Source of the DNA: Bretschneidera sinensis
Taxonomy: Eukaryota; Streptophyta; Magnoliopsida; Brassicales; Akaniaceae
Direction of reading: 5' to 3'
NCBI GenBank assembly: GCA_023935145.1
Contig: CM043699.1
Span: 76,165,138-76,229,137 of the forward strand
DNA length: 64,000 bases
Below are positions 31,940-41,600 of the stretch, one piece after another (position 1 is the stretch's first letter; each line of letters opens with the position of its first letter). Below the pieces are notes generated by a model. It was not told the DNA's origin and searched no databases. It saw only the letters and a program-made list of their open reading frames with translations. Both the position numbers and the translations under genes were made by a program.

Positions 31940-33233
31940 TGATAGGGGCTTAAATATTCATATTTAAGCCCCTTAATTTACATTTGTTAAGCCTTAGTTT
32001 ATGTTATTTTAGTCCATTTTACTTCATTTCTGTGTTTTACATGGTTTTTATAGGTCTATGAAGAAAATGAAGCATTTTGGAAGCTTTTGGAGCTTAAAAG
32101 GAAGAAAACTGGAAAACTTTGAGCAGATATTGTCTGGAGTGTGATCGAGCACAACTTTGCGATCGAGCGCACTTTGCTCACGATCAAGCGCACACGTACG
32201 ATAGTGAACAGTAAAACGGTAGCACCTGTTTTGAAAATTAGGGTTAGGGCTCTATTTTGGAAATTAGGGTTTTCAAGTGTCCTTAGAACCCTATAAATAG
32301 ACTTGTAAAACACAGAAAACATATCTCCCTTTTGGGGTGCATATCTTCCTTTTAGTTTAACCTTTTGTTCAAGATTCAAAGTAGAGAGCTTAGGAGAGGA
32401 ATTGACGACTCGTCTCCCGAATCTTCTTTGGTTTTAGTTTTTTGTTTTTAGTTAATTATGTTTAGCATGTTTACTTTACTTAGTATGTGTAACTAAACAC
32501 CTATAGGGCTCGATTGAAGCCCTAGTTATGCTTTACCACACATTTATTCATTGACTATCTTTGCTACAGCCTTGTTAGAATATCTAACTTGATTAATACT
32601 TGTTTATATTTACATTCCTCATATGTATGTGCCTGATCAATGTATACATATGGTATGAATAGGTTAGTCGAATCAATTTGGATGACCAAGTCTTGGGTTT
32701 GACATTAGTAACAAGGGATAGCCACATCGGATTCTCGAGTTAATCAACATGAGAAACCGGGAGCAAACGAAGCCCTAGGTCCTGTGTGGTTGCCGATCTC
32801 CATAGCGCTCATGCTCTCTTAAGGAACAACTCAGTATACACCCATGTTGAATCCCTTAAAGAGAGAAAAGAGTTAGAGTATACACCATGTCTAACTCGTT
32901 GCATAGGGAGATCAACAACCTAAAGTGTGGACGAAGCCCTTAGGTTGGCAACCATTAGATATTCATGATAAGGCTAGAGCATTGAAACCTTAGTAAGTGG
33001 GAAAGTATAATTAGTGGTGGATATCATAGCCCTATGTTCTCATTATTGTTATTCACTCACTATCAACTGTTATTTCTCTTTTAACTTAAAGAAATTAATT
33101 CTAGATAGAAATTCACCAATCCCTGTGGAAATGATCTCGCACTTGCACACTATGCTACCACAGACCTTGTGCACTTGCAAGTAAAACAAGTATGATTATT
33201 TGCATAATTATTTAAGTAAATAAATGCACAACA
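31940..33233 (+). repeat. 3' LTR of Gyp-D (1294 bp)
   Basis: Starts TGATAGGGGCTTAAATATTC and ends GCACAACA. Near its start is a 13-bp perfect inverted repeat, GGGGCTTAAATAT / ATATTTAAGCCCC, with a 2-nt spacer (about 31944-31971). TATA box CTATAAATAG at 32291-32300. The GC words (about 32140-32205) are rearranged relative to the 5' LTR. Confidence 0.88.
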
Positions 33234-33845
33234 CATGAATCCAAACTTTTTAGGGACCGTAGGACTTACCCATTTACTATCAGCTATGGGATATATAATA
33301 CCCGCATCTAACAGTTTCAGCACTTTATTTTTCACTATTTCTTTCATAGTGGGGTTAAGCCTACGTTGAGGGTCTCTACGAGGACTAGCTCCTTCATCCA
33401 AATTTATTTTCTGGGAGCAGATTTGGGGACTAATTCTCTTTAAATCAGCCATGCTCCAACCTAGGGCTGATTTGTGTGCATTCAAAGTTTGAAATAGTTT
33501 CTCACCTTGGGTCTCAGATAATTCAGAAGAAATAATAACCGGAAAGGTATCACCTGGACCGAGAAAAGCATGCTTTAAGCCCTTAGGTAGCAGCTTTAGT
33601 TCAACCTTAGGTGCTTCCACACTTGAAGGGACTTGTGTCTTGCTTCTTTCGGGCAACTCCTCAAACCTTGGTTGCCATGCCCGAATGCTATAATCCTGAG
33701 ATTTGTCAAAAACAGCACAAATATTAATCATATCAGTTTTATCATCAAATAAATCTATCTCAAAATTAACAAGAAAACTCTTAAGAGGATCATAATTATG
33801 AGTTAAAGAGACTCCCTCATTGATGAGTGACTCAATCATGTAAAG
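33234..33845 (-). pseudogene. Ath-C PR-RT linker and N-terminal RT
   Basis: In frame with the protease ORF upstream across a TAG at 33848-33846. It carries YMIESLINEG, AWQPRFEELPER, LKHAFLGPGDTFPVIIS, MADLKRISPQICSQKI and the RT fingers motif KLLDAGIIYPIADSKWVSPTVPKK. The frame then runs into the Gyp-D LTR at 33233. It resumes in Ath-C at 28985. Confidence 0.88.
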
Positions 33846-34772
33846 CTAGTTGTTTTCGTCCTCTTCTTCGGGCTGCTTGGCAACATTAAAAATATTCACT
33901 TCAAGTGTCATGTTGCCAAAAGACAGTTTCATTAGTCCATTCCTACAATTTATTAGAGCATTTATAGTAGCAAGGAAAGGTCTACCCAAAATCAAAGGGA
34001 TTTTAGAGTTAGTGTCAACAGCAGAAGTAGTATCAAGAATTAAGAAATCAACAGGATAGTAAAATTTATCAGTTTGAATCAAGACATCCTCTACCACACC
34101 CCAGGGTACTTTGACTGAATGGTCAGCCAATTGCAATACAACGCCTGTCGGTTTGATTTCTCCTAACCCCAGCTGTAAGTAGATGGAGAATGGCATCAGG
34201 TTTACACTAGCTCCTAAATCTAGTAAAGCTTGTCCAATCTCATGATTTCCAATGCTGCAAGTAATAGTAGGACAGCCCAGATCTTTATATTTTGGGGGAA
34301 TTCTTTGCTCAATTAATGCACTAACTTGCTCAGTTAGGAATGCCGTTTTCTTGACATAGTGTTTCCTCTTAATGGTGCATAAATCCTTGAGAACTTCTGC
34401 ATAGGTAGGGACTTGTTTAATCATATACAAAAGAGGAAGATTAAGTTTCACTTGCCTTAAGTTCTCAAGGATTTCATTATTTATTTCCATATTTTTTTTG
34501 GATTTTAAGGCTTGGGGCAATGGTGCCTTAACAGGATTTTTGGTCACTTCAGGGTCTTTAAGCAACTTGGCTTCATTATTAGTTTGACCCTTTTCCACAT
34601 CCTTAGATTTATTCATTGGTGGGATGTGCAGTGACTTGCCACTTCGGGTCACAATGGCATTTACATCTTTCAAATTTTCTTGTGCCATATGTTGACCGTG
34701 AGGTACGGACTGAGCTTGGGAAGGAAACTTACCTCGCTCAGTCACACTTAAGGAGCCCATCAATTTAGACAC
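33846..34772 (-). pseudogene. Ath-C protease and nucleocapsid-protease linker
   Basis: Open for 308 codons. It has IVTRSGKSLHIPP, LPLLYMIKQVPTYAEVLK, KKTAFLTEQVSALIEQ, the active site GQALLDLGASVNLMPFSIYL, VVEDVLIQTDKFYYPVDFLI and IPLILGRPFLATINALINCR. The active-site DLGAS is intact. It is part of the long gag-pol frame and in phase with the gag segment before it (stop at 34832-34830). Confidence 0.9.
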
Positions 34773-36110
34773 TTGGCTCCTTATTTCTTTGTTTTCCTCA
34801 AGTACTTGTGTAATTAATGCCTCACACCTCTAGTTTGTTTTACCTTGTGCTTCTATGAAAGCATGTAAGGTGTCTTCTATAGAGTTTCTAGAGGATGAGG
34901 GTGCATGATAAGGTGCTGGGTATGATTTAGGAGGCAGTGCATGCTGCTGGTTTTCAGATTTCCAGCTGAAGTTGGGATGATTTCGCCACCCCGGATTGTA
35001 AGTGTTAGAGAAGGGTGCTTGAAGCTTCTTGTACATGCCTAAGGCATTACATTGTTCCTCGTACAGCCCTCTCATGTTAACAAATGTGGGGCAATCTTGA
35101 GCAAGATGATCAATCCCACCACACACAAAACATGTTTCTAAAGGTTCAGCTTGATTAACCATGTGTGTTAGTTTTTTAGTTTTTAGTGCCTCTAACTCCC
35201 TAGTAAGCATCTCGACCTTGGCCTTAAGATTATCCTCTTCCCTAAGATGGTAGATTCCTCCACCACTAGGGTTTCCTATAGGTCGTGACCTATTTTTACT
35301 TTTAGTAGCACTAGGTCCAGTCTATGTGTGAGCTTTTTCAGCAAGCTCATTGAGGTACTCAAAAGCCTCATAAGGGTCTTTTTGTAGAAATTCACCATTA
35401 CACATCATCTCGATAAATTGGTGCTCTCTATAGGTAAGACCGTCATAGAAATAGCTCACTAAGCGCCAATTTTCATACCCATGATGTGGACACATACTTA
35501 ACAGCTCTTTAAATTTCTCCCAAGACTAATACAAAGTCTCGTTTTCCTTTTGTGCAAAGATGAAGATTTGTCTTTTCAATGCATTAGTTTTATGTTGAGG
35601 GAAGTATTTTTTGAAAAAGACTTGGGTCATTTCATTCTATGACCCAATAGATCATGGTCTCAACGAGTATAACCAACTCTTAGCTTTATCTTTCAAGGAG
35701 AAAGGAAAAAACTTGAGTCTCACGATATCATTGGTTACATCTTGACTATGGAAAGTCGCAACTACTTCCTCAAATTCTCTAATGTGCACATATAGGTTTT
35801 CGTTTTCCAAGCCATGAAAAGTGAGGAGTAATTATATCATCCCCAGTTTGAAGTCTTGATGGTGGGTGTTGGCTGGAAACATAATACACGATGGTGTGGC
35901 TGTCCGGCTAGGATGTAGGTAGTCTTTAAGTGTCCTAGCAACATTTTCATTAGGGTTCTCAGCCATGTTAACGAAGTTTTCTAAATTTTCTGTGGAGTGA
36001 ACACTAGAGTTCGATGTAGGTGAGGTTTCACTAACGGATGTGGAAGGGAAAGGTATCTCTATTTTGGGTCCCTTAATGAATCTCCCTCGCGAATCTCTTC
36101 ATCTAAGCAT
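34773..36110 (-). pseudogene. Ath-C gag
   Basis: The conserved start MLR at 36110 (matching Ath-H 62672) is followed at codon 4 by TGA where CGA is expected. The frame then reads LENFVNMAENPNENVARTL, KFFPFSLKDKAKSWLYSLRP, FFKKYFPQHKTNALKRQI, FKELLSMCPHHGYENW and, in ORF 35210-34830, the zinc knuckle CFVCGGIDHLAQDC and NPGWRNHPNFSWKS. All other breaks seen (near 35640, 35525, 35325 and 34830) are stops at Trp, Arg or Gln positions in one frame. I saw no frameshift. Confidence 0.86.
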
Positions 36111-36236
36111 ACACCAACTGATTTTAAAAGAAATAAATAGAACAGAACAAAATAAAGAAAAAAAATCAGAATATAAAGGAAAGATAGTACCATCTTGTCT
36201 TAGAGTTGACAAACTTCCTTATGAGTAAGTGCGTTT

Positions 36237-36254
36237 CCCCAGAAATGATGCCAA
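36237..36254 (-). promoter_or_regulatory. Degenerate primer-binding site of Ath-C
   Basis: Minus TGGCATCATTTCTGGGGA against the tRNA-Asp complement TGGCGCCGTTGCCGGGGA in Ath-H: five differences, four of them transitions at CpG or CpC bases. It is four bases from the LTR end, as in Ath-H. Confidence 0.78.
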
Positions 36255-36258
36255 AATT

Positions 36259-37554
36259 TGTTATGCCCAAAACATACATGGTTGTTGTAGCACAGCTTTG
36301 GGGTGTCGATTCCACAGAGAAACAAGTTTAACTATAAAGAGAGATGTAAACTTTAATATGAGACGATGTAATAAGTAAAGAATCTGAAATTGATGATGAA
36401 GTAATTGCGTAGGTTTGTGAAATATAATAGAGAGGCAACAAGGATCCAGGAATCCTCCCTGGGTTCATTGTCCTAATCCTAACTTAATTCAGTTGCTTTT
36501 ATCTCGATCGCACGTTTCACATCCCAAACATGCAATCGACAAATATTCAATGAGAACATGTGTAAACCCTAATATGATTGTAATGAAATACTTCTTATTT
36601 CCGATTCATGCATGTAAGATCTATCCTATAGGTTTATCAAGAAACGACAATATATCTTTGTTGACAATATTGTAGTAATGGACAAACCTAATGGCTAGAC
36701 TTACCGGACTCAATTATACCCAATAATCTTGACATAAGAGAAGTATGACTAAAGTTATATCAAGGAAAAGATACAATCACCGGAATAGATAAAATCTTAT
36801 AATTAGATAAAGAAGTAAATCATGACAATGTTTGACAATAAATTCTTATTACAACTGAACCAAATAAGGATAGATAGGAACAACTACACCTAGGGATTCA
36901 TCCCTTCGCCTTGCTTGGAAGTTAGTTAGCCATGGTGTTCATGGCTAAACTCTTTTATGGATGAGAGTTGTTGTTTTCAACTTTTGGGTCTTTGCTCACA
37001 GCCAAGATCTCTTCTCTTAAACCCTAAGTGTCTTATTTATAGTACAAAAGACCAAGGGTATTCTTAGGTTTAATCTAGTGTTTAAAAACCCTAATTAAAG
37101 TCTAACTCGGAGATGTAAATACATGTGTGCGCTGCGATGCTGCTAGGGAGCACTGCGGCGCTAGGCATAAGCTGGAATGAGCGACCTTCTGGGCGCCGCG
37201 GTGCTGTTGAGGAGCACCGTTGTGCTGGCTGGTGGTTCATAATATGCATGTTTCTGGGCACCGCGGTACTGCTGAGGAGCACCGCGGTGCTGGCCTTTTT
37301 GCTAATAATCTTCATGCTTTGCCTCTCCGTAGCCATTCTTCTGTTTCATCGTGCATGGACCCTTGGTGCTTTTAAACAACGATCGCTTCTTCTCTTGTTT
37401 GGACTCAAAACACCTGAAAATGTACTTGAATAAGTTAGTAGTCTAATGATATTACTTAAGAGTTATCAACACACAAGAGTGCAATAAAGACCGAGAAGAA
37501 TCATAAAATGCTAACAATTAAACATCTTTGTGGTGCATTTTATGGCTCTTATCA
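36259..37554 (-). repeat. 5' LTR of Ath-C (1296 bp)
   Basis: On the minus strand from TGATAAGAGCCATAAAATGC (37554) to TTTTGGGCATAACA (36259). It has the same R-U5 as Ath-A, B and H. U3 holds a three-unit GC block (37125-37300) and a TATA box ACTATAAATAAGA (about 37045-37030). The host integrase of Gyp-E resumes at 37555 with GGCGC. Confidence 0.9.
37125..37300 (-). repeat. GC-rich U3 block of Ath-C, three units of about 65 bp
   Basis: Units begin near 37125, 37189 and 37254. Each has two palindromic words (GCACCGCGGTGC is perfect) around a CTGAGGA spacer. The period and layout are the same as in Ath-A (449, 515, 579), although the words have changed from CTGCAG to CCGCGG cores. Confidence 0.82.
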
Positions 37555-38467
37555 GGCGCCTTGTAAGTGGTTCTATAATCCTAAAGTGCATCATCATGGT
37601 GTGAACTGCAATATTTTCTATTCGGGTTGACCTTCTTTTCAAGTATGGATTTCACTTCTCAATTTGACACTTCAGCTTGCCCATTGGTTTGTGGACGATA
37701 TACCGTGGATACTTTGTGTTTGATGTTATACTTCTTCAAAAATGCTTCCGCCAACCGATTGCAGAAATATGTACCTCTATCACTGATCATGGCCTTTGGT
37801 GTTCCAAACCTTGCAAAGATGTTAGACTTTACAAAATCGACAGCAACTTTAGAATCATCAGTTTTGGTGGCTTTTGTTTCCACTCTTTTTGAGACATAAT
37901 CAATGGCAAGTAAAATGTAAAGATTACCAAAAGAAGATGGGAAGGATCCCATGAAATCAATGCCCCAAACATCAAGAATCTCAAAAAAATTATCGAGGTT
38001 TGTGACAATTAATTTTGGGCACCTTAGTTACCTATTCTTTGACAATGATCACATGACTTGCAAAAGAGGTATGCATCATTAAACAACAAGGGCCAATAAA
38101 AACCACAATCAAGCACCTTGAGTGCCAACCTCTTAGGTCCAAAGTGTCCCCCGCATGCATAAGAATGACAAAAGGTAAGAATATAAGAGAATTTGGATTC
38201 AGGTACACACCTTCTTATCAATTGATCGGAGTAGTGCTTCCATAGATATGGATCATCCCACACGTAATACTTTGCATCCGCTTTGATCTTATCCTTCATA
38301 GCACGAGTCAAATCTACTGGTAGCTTCTTGGCAACCAAGTAATTGACAATATCTACGTACCAAGGAGCTATTAATCCAACTGAAAATAATTGCTCATCCA
38401 AAAAATTCTCATGTAGTGGTAGGGCATCTTCATTATGAATTAAGCAGCTTAGATGATCCGCAGCCAA
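37555..38467 (-). pseudogene. Gyp-E integrase, 3' part missing
   Basis: ORF 38467-38024 carries the RNase H-integrase tether and zinc domain (HSYACGGHF, FCKSCDHCQ). After stops near 38020 the core runs in ORF 37952-37659: [31 protein letters not shown] (second Asp) and [10 protein letters not shown] (Glu), then a few residues more to YRTTYKAP. There Ath-C is inserted, directly after 37555. The DDE residues appear present. Confidence 0.85.
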
Positions 38468-38770
38468 ATTTTCACTACCTCTCTTGTCTTTAACCTCTAA
38501 ATCAAATTCTTACAAGAGAAGTATCCATCGGATAAGGCATGGCTTAGCATCCTTCTTAGTCTGCAAGTACCTAAGAGCTACATGATCAGAATAAATGATT
38601 ACCTTTGTACCAATCAAGTAAGAACGAAAATTTTCTAAAGCAAAGATAACCGCCAAAAGCTCATTTTCAGTCGTGGAATAGTTAAGCTGGGCATCATTTA
38701 ATGTCTGGGATGCATAGTAGATGGTGTGGAGAAAATTTCCCACTCATTGTCCTAACCCATAACATAGTCA
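38468..38770 (-). pseudogene. Gyp-E RNase H
   Basis: ORF 38743-38510 has [36 protein letters not shown] (Glu), [11 protein letters not shown] (Asp) and CLIRWILLL. The first strand with its catalytic Asp is blurred (MCxAYxDYVMG-like near 38780) next to the RT deletion. A stop lies near 38509. Confidence 0.8.
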
Positions 38771-39200
38771 CTATATGCATCGGTAACATAGTCACTGCAA
38801 ATGTACCAAATGGACAAGTGAATGTCATCTTCTCCTGGTCTTTTGGTGCAATCACAATTTGGTTATAGCCTGAATAACCATCAAGGAAATAGTAGTAAAA
38901 ATGACTGGCTAACCTTTCAAGCATTTGATCGATGAACGACAGATGAAAGTGGTCTTTGCGAGTTACTGAGTTGAGTTTTCGGTACTCGATGCAAACTCTC
39001 CATCCAGTTTGGACACGGGTCAAAACTAGCTCATTATTTTTATTCTTGACGATGATGACCCCAGATTTCTTTGGAACCACTTGTATCGGAGTCACTCACT
39101 TGCTATCCGAGATTGGATAAATTAACTTCATATCTAAGAGCTTCAGTATCTCTTTTTTTACCACCTCTATCATAGGCAGGTTTCATCTTTGTTGTGCCTC
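38771..39200 (-). pseudogene. Gyp-E reverse transcriptase lacking the palm
   Basis: ORF 39095-38694 starts with VVPKKSGVIIVKNKNNELVL, VCIEYRKLNSVTRKDHFHLS, FLDGYSGYNQIVIAPKDQ and FTCPFGTFA. It then jumps, near 38800, to sequence belonging to the RNase H start. About 500 bp expected in between, with RRMPFGLCNA, the catalytic FMDD/YMDD box and the thumb, are absent. This piece could not have RT activity. Confidence 0.85.
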
Positions 39201-40012
39201 TCTAGTAGGTTTCGATCCCTCTTCTAGCAATATTCGGTGCATGCACATAGATGGGCTAATTCCTTTGATATCTATAATTGTCCAACCAATAGCCATCTTG
39301 TTATCTTTAAGCACCCGAACGAGTTTCTCCTCTTGTAAATCTATGAGGTTTTTGGCAATGATAACAAGCAATGTGTCATTCTCACCCAGGTAAACATACT
39401 TAAGATGCCTCGGAAGAGGTTTCAGTTCCAAGTTAGGTGCTTGTATAACAGAAGGTAAAAGTTTCTCATTAGATATAGGTAATTTAAGGAACAAAACATC
39501 ATTCCTCATTTGTGGTACGGCTCCCAAGAATGCCACAGCTTCCTCTACATCTTCAGTCACTTATATATCCCATTTCAACCTCTTGGGAGTTTTCATCTCC
39601 AAGTGCTCACTAATGGCAACGTCCAAATCGTCTTTGTCTGTCAACTCAAATAATTGTTGCGCTAAAGAATCAATAATGTCAACTGAAAATAAATAATGTA
39701 AATCACTAGGATATCTCATGGCCTCATAAATATTGAAACGAATAACTTCCCCACCGAATTCCATAGTGAGAGTCCCTTTATGAACATCTATCTTTGTTCG
39801 TGCAGCTTTTAGGAATGGTCTTCCTAGCAGTATCGGTGTGGGTTGGGAGATGTCTCATCCTCCATCTCTAGAACATAAATATCTCTCAAAAAGACTAATT
39901 CATTTACCGGCACCAAAAGATCCTCTACAACTCCCTTTGGATAAGTGTTAGAATGGTCAACAAGTTGTATAATTACATCAGTTTCCTTAAGTGGTCCAAG
40001 ATTTAAAGAATT
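39201..40012 (-). pseudogene. Gyp-E protease C-terminal half and linker
   Basis: From the Cop-2 boundary: LNLGPLKETD, a VxxLxxHSN-like QLADRSN equivalent, GVVEDLLVPVNELVFLxD-like residues and the LGRPFLKAARTK region. ORFs 39764-39561 and 39560-39183 then include the MEFGGEVIRFNIYEAM segment and the linker LELKPLPRHLKYVYLGENDT, typical of Athila-clade pol. There are a frame break near 39850 and a stop at 39563. Confidence 0.75.
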
Positions 40013-41001
40013 TGTTGAAAATCACCTTGACAAGATGACCAAGTGGTGATCTTCCAAACACCCAAGTCTAGAATGACTTGTAGAAAGAAATACAGCAATC
40101 GAAAGCAAGAAAGAAAAGAAGACAAGTGATTTGTTATCGACGTTCGACAATAGCCTACGTCCCCGTGAGTTCCTCTGAACTATCTGCACTTAATCAATAG
40201 TTCTTTAAAATTACAGCAATCCTCTTTAAGAAGCTCAAGTTCTTGAAGAAACTAAGAAGAGAAGAAAGAAGATGATAAGAACTATTACAATGCTCTCTAT
40301 CTATACTACTCTCTCTTCTTTACAACCAGCCTCTCTACAATGAGTCCCTCTTGTGTTTTGTGTCTTTGCACTCTCACACAATTCTCTCTTGTATTGTGTC
40401 TTGCCACTCTTTACAATTGATCTCAAATTATGTCATAACAATATGTTTAGAATGAAGCTAGGTGACCCTTTATATAGTGCACCAACCTCTTGTCCAATCT
40501 TGAGAGTCAATTTCTACCCTTAGATCTTGATGACCACTTAACCATGGCCCTCCATCAATCCTAAGTGGTGCTATTCATTTTAACCTTGCATTCACGTACC
40601 TAAGAGGAGGTTTAAACAAGCTGTCCATGTGTGCTTCAGTGTGCCTAGTGCCTAGGCGCTGAACAGGGGGCGGTGAGGCGCTAGGCAAAGTTCGTTTGCA
40701 CCACGTTCTTGGCGATGTAGTGCTGGTTGAGGGCTGGTGCTGCCCTTTTTCAAACAACATTCTTGCTGGGTAGTGATGTGCTAGTGAAGGGGTGGTGAGG
40801 CGCACACTGATGTTGCCCTTCACATAGCAGTGCGCACTACTTTGCTTTGTTGATTAGGGGTGTGCAGACACACCCAAATGGATGCACACACATGTGTGCA
40901 CTCCTTTAACATGCTGTATTTTAATCTTCCAACATTGGTTTAGACTTTAACCATCTTTAAACCATGTTTAGAAATGTTTAAACCTTAGATAAATACCAAC
41001 A
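40013..41001 (-). repeat. 3' LTR of Cop-2 (989 bp)
   Basis: On the minus strand from TGTTGGTATTTATC (41001) to GATTTTCAACA (40013). U3: copia/gypsy shared segment (about 41001-40850), GC block with CCTAGGCGCTG and GGTGAGGCGC words on the plus strand (about 40625-40810), TATA box minus CACTATATAAAGG (40480-40468). Confidence 0.92.
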
Positions 41002-41013
41002 ATCTCTACCTTT
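41002..41013 (-). promoter_or_regulatory. Polypurine tract of Cop-2
   Basis: Minus AAAGGTAGAGAT directly precedes the 3' LTR. Confidence 0.7.
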
Positions 41014-41079
41014 GTCTAAGTGTTTAAACCCGAACCATTGTGCAGAGAGCTTCCGGATCCAAACTCATTTTGAGTCATC

Positions 41080-41600
41080 AATTAACCAACTCCAATCCTA
41101 AGTAGTCGAAGGCAATGATTGAACTTACTTAGAGGTAGAACTTTAGTACCTAATTTCGTAGGATTTTCTTCCGTGGCTATCTTGTCCACATGGATGCATC
41201 ATTTCATAACATTTTCCCAAATGAAATGATACCGAACATCCATATGCTTTGTCCTCTCATGGAACATTTGATTCTTACATAAGTGCAATGCACTTTGACT
41301 ATCCAAAAACACCACAACCTGCTCCTCCAATGCCTTCATCTCTTCTAGCAACCCTTTGCACCAGATAGCCTCCTTAATGGCCTTTATAGCTGCTATATAC
41401 TCAGCCTCGGTTGTTGAGAGTGCTACCACCGACTGCAACTGAGCCTTCCAACTTATGCAACATCCGTTTAAGTTGAAGAAGTAGGAGGTAATCGATCTCC
41501 TTTTATCCCAGTTTACTCCATAGTCCGAATCTGCAAAACCCTCAAGGCAGATGGACTTACCCATCTTCTCATAAACCAATCCTACTTCTGGGCTTCACTT
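41080..41600 (-). pseudogene. Cop-2 RNase H
   Basis: ORF 41579-41199: FADSDYGVNWDKRRSITSY (catalytic Asp), VALSTTEAEYIA (Glu), VVFLDSQSALHL (Asp) and HMDVRYHFI (Asp), a complete copia RNase H signature. After a stop at about 41199 the usual end (EENPTKxxTKVLPLxKFxHCL-like) continues to about 41080. It is joined to RT through a stop near 41590. Confidence 0.9.

Larger units (their letters stand above)
28986..33233 (+). mobile_element. Gyp-D: gypsy element with nearly all coding DNA deleted
   Basis: Two related LTRs in direct orientation flank only about 1.7 kb of non-coding DNA, inserted in the Ath-C RT. Flanks are GGTGA (28981-28985) and CATGA (33234-33238). Joining the two Ath-C halves across one of them restores the RT frame, so they are a diverged target duplication. 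The family is close to Gyp-1: similar U3, the same 3' UTR motifs and GCGATCGAGCGCAC words. It has no PBS and no gag-pol. Confidence 0.85.
23849..37554 (-). mobile_element. Ath-C: Athila-type gypsy element, 3' LTR lost
   Basis: From its 5' end: LTR 37554-36259, degenerate tRNA-Asp PBS, gag from Met 36110, protease, RT (split by Gyp-D at 33233/28986), RNase H, integrase, spacer with promoter-like block, post-pol ORF, and partial 3' UTR ending at the junction with Ath-B. It is inserted in the integrase of Gyp-E at 37555. Gag through RT is one continuous frame broken almost only by transition stops. Confidence 0.88.
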
